Shown: in pieces, positions 21,701 through 33,700 of the stretch | Layout: each line of letters starts with the position of its first letter | Numbering within the stretch: position 1 is the first letter of the stretch | DNA from: Nematostella vectensis | Lineage: Eukaryota > Cnidaria > Anthozoa > Actiniaria > Edwardsiidae | Direction: 5' to 3' | DNA: 64,000 nucleotides | Assembly: GCF_932526225.1 (NCBI RefSeq) | Contig: NC_064039.1 | Location: forward strand, 14,340,139-14,404,138 | The notes under the pieces: generated by a model | Database searches by the model: none | Told to the model about the DNA's origin: nothing | The model's input: the letters and a program-made list of their open reading frames with translations, nothing else | Position numbers and translations under genes: made by a program

Positions 21701-24700
21701 GTATCATGTAATGTTAACTTCGTGAATATCGGAATAATAACCTGTGTATATCCCAGTAATTGCCTGATGTATCATGTAATAATTACCTGGTGTATCATGT
21801 AATGTTAACTTTGTGAATATCGGAATAATAACCTGTGTATATCCCAGGAATTGCCTGATGTATCATGTAATAATTACCTGGTGTATCATGTAATGTTAAC
21901 TTCGTGAATATCGGAATAATAACCTGTGTATATCCCAGGAATTGCCTGATGTATCATGTAATAATTACCTGGTGTATCATGTAATGTTAACTTCGTGAAT
22001 ATCGGAATAATAACCTGTGTATATCCCAGTAATTGCCTGATGTATCATGTAATAATTACCTGGTGTATCATGTAATGTTAACTTCGTGAATATCGAAATA
22101 ATAACCTGTGTATATCCCAGTAATTGCCTGATGTATCATGTAATAATTACCTGGTGTATCATGTAATGTTAACTTCGTGAATATCGAAATAATAACCTGT
22201 GTATATCCCAGTAATTGCCTGATGTATCATGTAATAATTACCTGGTGTATCATGTAATGTTAACTTCGTGAATATCGGAATAATAACCTGTGTATATCCC
22301 AGTAATTGCCTGATGTATCATGTAATAATTACCTGGTGTATCATGTAATGTTAACTTCGTGAATATCGGAATAATAACCTGTGTATATCCCAGTAATTGC
22401 CTGGTGTATCATGTAATAATTGCCTGATGTATCATGTAATAATTACCTGGTGTATATCCCCAGGGCTCATAGTAAGAAGGAAACACCCCCAGATGGCATC
22501 CACGGACGAACTCGCTGTACTCCATGGCAAGCAGAGGGTTGATGTTAGACAGGAACTCCGGGTGGAACACGATCTGTGAACAAATAACGTGATGCTCACA
22601 TACGCTGAGAAATGTTCAGAGTGAAGTTATATTCCTAAATATATAATATCTTGACTTATTTTGTGAAACTGGCAAAGTGTGCTTTGTTTATCACGTCTTG
22701 ATCAGCATATCTAGGTTCCAGTGTTTCTCTCGTACAACCATTGCATCGCATGTTTGAATTCCTTACTTACCTTAACACGATCGTGGCGAGTATTGAAGAG
22801 TTGTATCCGCCGGATATGGCACAGAATCGGGTCAGTGGCGTCATTTAAGACGTTATGCGTCACAACCGGTGGCATCTCAGGGTGCTAAAGAGTACAAAAC
22901 ATTAGTTTTTCAAACCTCGGTGAGACTTTGCGTATTCCTGCTCTGCTAGCTAGTACCGTTACTAGACGACAACAGAGAGCTCTGCTAGCCAGTTATTCCA
23001 GTAAGACGACAACAGAGAGCTCTGCTAGCTAGTCGCGTTAGTAAGACAACAACAGAGAGCTCTGCTAGTTAGTCACGTTAGTAAGACGACAACAGAGAGC
23101 TCTGCTAGCTAGTCGCGTTAGTAAGACGACAACAGAGAGCTCTGCTAGCTAGTCGCGTTAGTAAGACGACAACAGAGAGCTCTGCTAGTTAGTCACGTTA
23201 GTAAGACGACAACAGAGAGCTCTGCTAGTTAGTCACGTTAGTAAGACGACAACAGAGAGCTCTGCTAGCCAGTTATTCCAGTAAGACGACAACAGAGAGC
23301 TCTGCTAGCTAGTCGCGTTAGTAAGACGACAACAGAGAGCTCTGCTAGCTAGTCGCGTTAGTAAGACAACAACAGAGAGCTCTGCTAGTTAGTCACGTTA
23401 GTAAGACGACAACAGAGAGCTCTGCTAGCTAGTCGCGTTAGTAAGACGACAACAGAGAGCTCTGCTAGCTAGTCGCGTTAGTAAGACGACAACAGAGAGC
23501 TCTGCTAGTTAGTCACGTTAGTAAGACGACAACAGAGAGCTCTGCTAGTTAGTCACGTTAGTAAGACGACAACAGAGAGCTCTGCTAGCCAGTTATTCCA
23601 GTAAGACGACAACAGAGAGCTCTGCTAGCTAGTCGCGTTAGTAAGACGACAACAGAGAGCTCTGCTAGCTAGTCGCGTTAGTAAGACGACAACAGAGAGC
23701 TCTGCTAGTTAGTCACGTTAGTAAGACGACAACAGAGAGCTCTGCTAGCTAGTCGCGTTAGTAAGACGACAACAGAGAGCTCTGCTAGCTAGTTGCGTTA
23801 GTAAGACGACAACAGAGAGCTCTGCTAGTTAGTCACGTTAGTAAGACGACAACAGAGAGCTCTGCTAGTTAGTCACGTTAGTAAGACGACAACAGAGAGC
23901 TCTGCTAGCCAGTTATTCCAGTAAGACGACAACAGAGAGCTCTGCTAGCTAGTCGCGTTAGTAAGACGACAACAGAGAGCTCTGCTAGCTAGTCACGTTA
24001 GTAAGACGACAACAGAGAGCTCTCCTAGTTAGTCCCCTTAGTAAGGGTCCAGGTAATAGGGTTCATGTGGTATTTAAGTTTGCTTACAAATGCCTCCAAC
24101 TTTTTAAATTTTTTTATTACCAAATTAGCATTTCAAGCCTTCATTACAGTAAGGATCTTTAGGTTCAGAATTTAACGTAAGACGAGCAAAACATTTCAAG
24201 ACAGGTATAGGCAGCCCCGATCTACACAAGCGTCTAAAGGCATTAACCCGGGAGCCTTATTTCCATATTAGTTTCACCGTAGAACTAGCAAGTTTTTCAG
24301 TAGGGTCTCAGCATGTCCGTTTTTCGCGTGGCTACGCTTGCTACGCAGGCTATCATGGCAGCGGTCTAAAAGTGTCGACTGCACTTTGGAGGTTCACATG
24401 AATGAATTTTAACAAACAAAAGGTTCCCTTTATCGTGTAACACTTGAGCCTTTTAAGCCACATCATTGACTCATTCCATATATTGAAAGGCAAATAATGT
24501 AAAACGACGTTTTATACTTTCACATTTAAGCAAGATATTATCACAATATTTTGCTTAAATTCGTCGATGGAATTGGATGTTTTCTCACACTTCATTTTGC
24601 AACTGTAGGATGATAAAATGGAGGATGGGAGAGTGTAATACCTGGGCACCGAGAACACACCGCTTGAGCCTCACAATGTCATCTGGTTCCAGCAGCGATT

Positions 24701-27700
24701 CCCCACTCGGAAGATTACCCCTGAAAACACCGAATTTATCTAGTAAACTATGAACAGTCTACAAATAAAGCGAGATGTTCATGTTTAAAAACATCCTAGA
24801 GAGGAATCTTACTTGACACAGCTTTCGTAAATTCGTTTCCCAATCTTATCTTGAATCTCATTCACCGTCTCTCTGCAAAAAGATAACAAATAATGTGTTG
24901 AAACCAGAAAATATCTACACGAAAAACTGCTCTATATTGTTAAAGTAAAAAATAGTATAAAGATAATGAAACTTTCATTATCTTTTAATTAAAGGGTAAA
25001 TTTCGTTTATAAGGTAAACGTATGAAGGTCTTACTTACTTGAGCTGCTTAGTAACAGCTTGTCCTCGGAGGGAGTCGACATTGAAGTTGTTTGTTTTAGT
25101 CGGGAATATGAGGAAGGCTACGACTGTTGTTTCCGAGTTATTGGTCTAAAAACAGAAAGCAAAAAGATAAACATGATCATCATTTTCATCACCATCGTCA
25201 CCATCGTCATCATCATCACCAGCAACACCACAACAACTACTAATCATCACCACCACCAATGCCGGCATCATCTTTTAGTAATAAAGCCAAGAAACCCCAT
25301 CATAATCACCACCACCACCACCAGCACCACAACCAACATTGTCATCATCGATGCTAAATATTGTCATCATCATCCTCGTCACTTATCCATCAGCCTCATC
25401 ATCACTGTCCTCATAATCATCTTCATCATCATCATTGTCCTCATTATTGTCTTCATCATCATCATCATCCTCATTATTATTTTCACCATCGTCATTGTCG
25501 TCATCATCGTCATCATTATCGTCTTCATCATCATCATCTTCATCGTCGTCGTCGTCGTCGTCGTCGTCGTCATCATCATCATCATACTCATTATCATTTT
25601 CACCATCATCATTGTCGTCATCATCGTCCTCATTATAACCATCGTCATCGTCATCGTCATCATCAACTTAATCATCGTCATCATTACCATTGCAAGTACC
25701 ACTACCCCACGCCTGTACTATATTGTATGTGATTTACCTTAAGCTGGTAATTGAGTCTTGCTAATGATTCCAAAAACACATCAGCGCCTTTGTTAAAATA
25801 CTCATACCTATAAAAAGGAACAAGACATAGGTAGCCATCACAAGTCATCCCTTGTTAGTATTTCTTTTTAGCTCTTTGAAAAAGTTATTTGCCGCATTTT
25901 AAATGTAAGATGTTCACAGTATTCATTCTCAGCAACGTGTCAGCCATGGTTAAAGCCTGTATCATTACCTAACTTATCTATGTAATAAGGAAATGATATT
26001 AAATGTAAATGCTTTTGTAATGTTCAGATATTGCCGGGCGATTGGGATTGCTCTGATTTGCCAGATAGAACTCTGATTTGTCAGGGTGTATGTCTTGTAT
26101 TATAAAATTAACGTACCTTCCAGCAGCAAAAAAATACAGGGTTTTATCAAGATCAAAGTCAAAGTGACTAAAAGTAAAAAAGAAGAGAAAAGGGTCAGTA
26201 AAAGATATACGTAAGGTGCACCTGATTCAATAAACACAGGAACACAATGCACAACCAAGAACCAGTGGTCTTACCCATAGAAATGACCACGCACAAAGTC
26301 ATTGATCTTTTCTTTTGATTTTGCATGGAGGTTCTGAAACTCATGAAGAGCACTGAAAAGCAAAAAGATAATGAAAATATTACATGCAGTTGACACATCC
26401 ACTCTACATACAACTAACACAATGCATTTGCTGTCTAACAAAAACATATACAAAAGATATATACCCAATATTTTGAGACAGAGTTAGAGTTTTATTATAC
26501 ACTTGTTTTACAGGCATGTCTTGAGAGAGCCATATTGTTGCAATATTTAGATGTACAGGGCATACAGTAGCTAGTCAATACTTAAGGACTTGCAATTGAA
26601 GCTAAGAAATGCTTTTACATTTGATAGCTAGAAAATGATGAGGATTAACTTACGTGTATTTAACCACGTTCAGGCCATTGGGTACTACCAGATCTAGAGT
26701 ATACAAACATTTAACTTTTGATGTATAAACATTTAAATTTTGCTGTATAAATATGTAAAATGTCCACAGAAAAATCATCATCGCAGGTTGCAGCAAGAAT
26801 CTTATTTGAAGGCAGGCCCGTAGCCAGGGGGGGTTCGGGTGGTTTGGAAGAACACCCCACTCGAATAAAAGGTCAGCTCCAATGAAGGAAAATTGAGTAC
26901 CACTGCAAGCTAGGGTGGTCTACCTTAAAGAAAATGGTTCACTATATGAGTAAATAAACCCCCTCACTAAAAATCCTGGCTACGGGCCTGGAAAGGCAGG
27001 GCTTTGGTAGGCCTCGAAATATGTATTTTACATTATAATTTTTTTAAATATTGGGGGGGATATGCCCCCGTACCCCAGCCCCTGCTACGGCCCTAAGCTT
27101 TGAGGGCTAAAAACACCCATGATTCTTCAGGGGTTGCTGTGTCAATCACTGCCCCCTGGTCCCTCTGGAGCCTATAATTATTTTAATCAACGTGCTAAGA
27201 CAATACAGTAGATCATTAAACTTTGAAAATACTGTCAATGTAATATTAAACAAGCTGTTATCTTTTTCAAAGCTGGGATTTCAACTTGAAGATACGATAA
27301 GATACATCAACAACATACATCTCTTCTTGCCGTTTGCGAAAAAAAAAATTGGAAAAATATTAAAATGTCTTTTCATTAGAATTAAAAGCTTTGGTACTGG
27401 TAACCAGTTAAGCTAATGCTCAGAGTGTATGCAAATTAGATTTTGTGATGTCAAAAAAGAGTATTTTAGCTCTTTACTCCAGTCATTCTTTTATCACTTG
27501 CAGGAACTAAACCTTAATGATATTTCAGAGAAATCAAATTCAGTTAGAATCGAAAAGATGGCATTAGAGAATTTCAATCCAAATCACATGGTGATTTCAA
27601 ATTTTAACTTGATAGCACACTCGACTGGTTTCACTTGTAAAAAATACATAAAGAATTAAAGACAAATCTCTTTGAGTTTGTCCAATGAAAAGAAACCATA

Positions 27701-30700
27701 GCCTCCTCCTTCGCTTAGCCTCCCTAGAAAAGAAAATTTGTGGAGGCTTCGTTTTCCCTTAATAGCAGTGTTCTCACAGCCAAAATGTTTACTTATGTTA
27801 ATAAGGTTTTACCAAGAGGGGAAAAAGTGCACAAAAAGCAGGAATTTAAGGTGTCTTGTAAAACTCGAACTATACATTAATTGATTTCTGTCTAGTAATT
27901 GATACGCCCTTCACGGTTACTCCCTTAGTAGCAAATGTGGGGGAACAACATGAATAATTATTTTTTTCTTGAACACAAACATACCGACTCTTTATGTAGT
28001 TCTTAGGATTTTACTTTGCATTAATTAACTTGAGTTATTTGTTGAGTGTACCTGGTTTTCTCTTAAGCAGATGTTCGGCCTCATCGGCAGTGATGCGCGA
28101 TACAGTAGTGAACACATGTGCAGCATGTGCCGCAGCCCTCTCCAGGCAGTACCTATGATAGATACCACGGTCGCCCGCCTCCTATCCACACCACATGACA
28201 ACAACACGAGGGAATGAGAGTTACGTACAGTAACACATAAATACCACGGTCACCCGCCTCCTATCCACAAACCATGACAACAACACGAGAGAATGGGAGT
28301 TACATAACACATAGATTTTGCTTATAATTTTACAAGCCCTATGATAGATACCACGGTCGCCCTACTCCTATCCACACCCCATGACAACAACATGAGAGAA
28401 TGAGAGTTACATACAGTAACACATAGACTTTGCTTATAATTTTACAAGCCCTATTATTGTATAGCTCCATCATAATGCAAAACCATTTGTAATAAAATAG
28501 ATATCTCTCAACATTGCTAAACTTCTTGGCATGAAACAATGCCAATGCCAATGTTTTAATTAGCAAAGTTTTTGCCAACATGTATTTGCAAAATCTTAGA
28601 TTCATTTCAAACAATAAAACTTTCTCCAAACACAGAGAATTGCAGAAGTACAGTAATTTTCATATAGCTTTATATATATCTATTTCAAATAAGGTTGCAC
28701 TTGGGAACCTATTTGTCGCAACCCATGGTAGTTTACGGGAAGCATATAAACAGCTGAATCCTTGTATCTAAAAGCTATGTGAATGTTCATAAGAATATAA
28801 ACAAGAATTCTACAGCTTTTTAAACCTGGATTTGTATTTTATCAATGCTTATTTGCTTATTTACTTGATACCCATAAAGCACTGCGGGTTACAATACACA
28901 GATTCACCGAGTGTAACCTTATTTGAAATAGGTGTAAATATCTTTTATCAAGAATATATGATCTAATATATAGCAATAATCTATACCAATTAACAAAATA
29001 TAACAACTCCTAAGTGTTTAAGAGCATTCGATCATCTTGTCATGTTAGAATGCGCTATAAAATCAATAAATTATTGTTATTTACTTACTAACCTTATCGA
29101 CATCAAACTGCAAAAAAAGAAGAAAAACATCCATTATTAAACATCCATTTTGATGTCTGCATTAACAGAAGATGGAAATGATTATGCACAAAATGGCTTT
29201 TCTACCTCAGTATTAATTGATTTTCATCACTATATTATACAAAACTTAACCGTATTCTCTTAATTTTGTAATTCAAGCCCTTGCACATCATGGTCTTCAA
29301 TTGTAAAATAAACTCTGAATGCAAATCTTAATTAACACTGGTTAACCCACTCTTACCCTTTCGAGATTGTTATAGAAGTCAACATTAGCAGCACAGAGGT
29401 ACCGCCCCAGAAGGGTGGCGTGGGTGGTGAACACCGTCGATACATTCACTTTCTTGGTCCTTAGCATTATCTCACCAACTCCTGCTTGCCATTCGTGAAA
29501 ATGGGCAACGACCGGAATTTCAGGGTCAAAGCGACTTCGAAACTGAAACAGGTATGCAACAATATATATAACTGAAATGGGTACACACCAATATAGATAA
29601 CTGAACCAGGTACACACCAATATAGATAACTGAACCAGGTACACACCAATATAGATAACTGAAACAGGTACACACCAATATAGATAACTGAAACAGGTAC
29701 ACACCGATATACTGTTGATAACTGAACCAGGTACACACCAATATAGATAACTGAACCAGGTACACACCAATATAGATAACTGAACCAGGTACACACCAAT
29801 ATAGATAACTGAACCAGGTACACACCAATATAGATAACTGAACCAGGTACACACCAATATAGATAACTGAACCAGGTACACACCAATATAGATAACTGAA
29901 CCAGGTACACACCAATATAGATAACTGAACCAGGTACACACCAATATACTGTTGATAACTGAACCAGGTACACACCAATATAGAAACTGTAACTGAACAG
30001 GTACACACCAATATAAAAACTGTAACTGAACCAGGTACACACCAATATAGAAACTGTAACTGAAACAGGTACACACCAATATACTGTAGATAACTGAACC
30101 AAGTACACATCAATATACTGTAGATAACTGAACCAAGTACACACCAATATAGAAACTGTAAGTGAACAAGTACACACCAATATAGATAACTGAAACAGGT
30201 ACACACCAATATACTGTTGATAACTGAACCAGGTACACACCAATAAAGATAACTGAACCAGGTTCACACCAATAAAGAAACTGTTACTGAACAGGTACAC
30301 ACCAATATAGATGGCTGAAACAGGTACACACCAATATACTGTTGATAACTGAACCAGGTACACACCAATATAGATAACTGAAACAGGTACACACCAATTT
30401 AGATAACTTAAACAGGTACACACCAATATAGATAACTGAAATGGTTACACACCATATAGATAACTGAAACAGGTACACAACATGGTCATGGTCAAAGGAC
30501 AGTCACAGTACTGTCTCTAGACATCTATTGTCCTTGCATGATTTGTAACAACCACACTTAATATTAACAGCAAATGTGAACAACATTTGGTTGCTGCTTT
30601 AGGGAGTCTAAAACATGTGGTAGTCAACTTATGTGTATATTATAGCACAGTATAGTATAGTATAGTGTTTTTTTGCCAAAAAGGTCATGCCATTTCACTT

Positions 30701-33700
30701 AATGACAGCTGTGAGTGTTTGCATGCCCAACCTCCTCCCAAAAATATGTTTTTTTTTCTTGCTATTTATCCAATTTTATCACACTTTTTGCTAAAATTAT
30801 GCAAACTAGCAAACTAGGTGGAGTAAAACTAGTTGGTACTATAGCAATGACTATGTAGAAGTAATCACAATTATGGTCTTCTACATAGATATACTCTTCA
30901 CATTTTTCCTTGCAGGATTTTATGTGTATTTTTTTTCTTGTCAAAAAATGTCCATCAACCACTTCCTTTATTTTTGTTTACAATTGAAATCCCATCAGTT
31001 TATTTAAAAGGAAACTTCATCAACACCCGCGATTGAAATGGATTCTTTGAGTGAGTCGGTATTGTGCAAAATGGTGGCATGGTTGGCCTTCTTTAACGGC
31101 TGTTATGGTTTGAAATAACTTTTACCTCTGAAATAAACTGTGCGACCAGACATCCAAGCACAAGCGAGTCATTGGCCTCAGTGTCCCCATCAGGGAGACC
31201 AATGTGACAATTTTCCCACAGGTCTGCCTTCCACTTGTTGAGCTTGTGGTACACTGAACCAATGTCAAATAGAACAACCTAGAGTAGGAAATACAACAAT
31301 GCAGATTCTTATTGCTATAGATACTTTGAAGTCAATCATTAAATGCATTTTGTAGTGTGATAACAATGATGATGGCAACATGGACCAGGCATCTGGTAAA
31401 GTGCAGTCAAAATCAGAAAATAGTTGGCATTTTTTACAGAGTAGTGTGGTAAAATGTGAGGTAAAATTAGCGATAGTGGGGTAAGGTAAGTAAAAGAAGT
31501 AAACAATATTTGCAGAGCAGACTGTAAAATCGTTTTCCTTGAAATGAAATGATTCCTAAGGTTTAACTTGCAAAACGAATCATGCCAGCACACACGCATG
31601 TAAATCAGGTTAAAAATACAATACACTCTTTTTTAAGTTAAAAAAAAAAAAACAGATGGAGGACAAAACATAATTATACATTGTCTATACATGAGCTTCA
31701 AGCTACCTTTGATAGTTGTTGCCATTACTGGCACATTATTTGTTGCTGTGATAAGAACGATCAAAATACATTTCTTGATGCGAACACTACAGAAAAGTAG
31801 ACTAGAAAGGCCAGACTTTGGTGTTATGCCATGTAAAATGCATTAACTAATAATATTGTTGAGATTATGTCGAGTGTTTTTTTTTCTGTGAGATTCCAGA
31901 AGCAGTGGTTAGAAGAAGTTGTGCCATGCTCTTGTGTGTTTTGAAAAAAAACAAACTATGCTAAGATAGGCTTCAATTTGCTTGCAATTTACGATGTCTT
32001 GACATTAATTGTTTGAGGTTCAACGGTTTGAACCAGGTATTTATACGCTATCCTTCAAATTTGGAATATTTTTAGCAAGTTCCTCACACATTATTATTTT
32101 GAGAGGGTATTTTCCCAGATAGTGTGACATAGTGCGGAAAAAGTGTGAAAGTGCAGAAAAGTGTTGATTTTTCTCAATAGTGCAGAACCGCACGGCTGAA
32201 CATAACCAGCTGCATGGATGTGAGCAGCCAAAAAAGTAGCCGCATAGTAACACAAATGTTGGTAATCACAACAATTTTAATCCTACCTTAGGGTAACCTT
32301 CAATCAGCCACCTGCCAAAATGTACCTAGGATGGAGAAACAACACGAATCAGTACAGTAGCACCAGAACATAACCTTTAAAAACACACACGTAACTTACT
32401 GAATTAACGTATTGCGTACCCTTCGCAGTCTTTAGAAATGTATGCAGGTACATAGGACATCTACATGTGACTATGCATGCATTATGCAAATCCTGGCTAC
32501 AAACACATGTATTTGGTTATGCTATGTTATGAACAGTACATAGGTTTACCTCAAATAATTTCAGACCACATGCCCTGTTCTTGTCAGTATTCACTAACCT
32601 GTACTCCCTTGTTTCGCATGCACTTAAGTGCTCCTTTCATTGCCTTCATGTCTGGCTCTGTCATCTCAACTTCCATATTACACTGAGCTTTGTTATAGAT
32701 ACCCATCATGCAATAGTTATCTCCATGGATATCCACACTGGTAGCAGCTTTAGACCTGATCACGGTGTAAATTCCTCCAACTGGAAAAATGGTTATATAT
32801 CCACTAAGTTTAAGTATCATCATTAAAATAGGATTACAACAAGTCCTTCAAAACAAAAGGGGGGATCGATCCCTGGTTCTAAACTGAAGCAATACAGTAT
32901 GAAGTTGCTACAACACTAATTTTCTGACCCTCTTTTAATCAAGGGCCGCAGGGCATCACAAGAAGTTGGGGAGTGACTAGCCAAACCTTGAGAAAAGGGT
33001 TCAAAACAATAGTGATATAGGAAATAAACAAGGCTCCTCCCACTCAGTAGCCCTCATCACCAATGTTTAACCATGGAAACTCCTATTGACATCACTCAGC
33101 TTTCTTAATATTCAGGGATGGTTCTAGGGAGGAAATATAAGGAAATATACAGAAGAACAATAAGTCGGCTCTTGAAAATTTGGCTTCAGCCCCCCTTTTT
33201 AAACTTCTGAATCCACCCCTGCTATTGAACAGGAAGGGGGGGAGACTTTGAGGACAGTTTGCTCTTTAGCAATTAAACAATGCTTGAAGGCCATTAAAAA
33301 AGGGGCTGTGTTTCGGGTGCAGCCAGTTGCAAATGGTAAACTCTCCAGCTGTTTCTTGCACGCTGGTATGGCACAAATTCAGAAAACCAGCGATCTGTCT
33401 CACTTTTAGTAAGTAAATAAACTGTGCATAATCCATGGGTCATGTCTGACTTAACAGTTTTTGTATCTATTCTGTTATTAAATTTGATAGTAAAGTTGTT
33501 ACGAAACAACAGACCCGCAGCGAAATTAGTTTTAAATGGAACGATAATGGCATATACGTCAATTGAGCCGTGAAAAATCGTAAGACTTATTAAAAAATAT
33601 CGTCCACACTCTAAATAATTCTTAGATTAAGAAAAATGATAAAATCGCCGATATCCAAAAGGCCAACAGAACAGAGCGAGGTGTCGCGTGTTTATGTGCA

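Noticed and set aside
22939-24040. CRISPR-like direct repeat array
   Set aside because: Contiguous 40-bp satellite without unique spacers, in a eukaryotic intron.
25059-25742. Frames rich in I/T/V, H or S (227 aa and others)
   Set aside because: CAT/CGT microsatellite within a glycogen synthase intron; only 25039-25145 on the minus strand is exon.
29342-30478. Long minus-strand frames of [18 protein letters not shown]-type repeats
   Set aside because: 29-bp satellite in three phases, fused by read-through to true exon 5; only 29357-29542 is coding.
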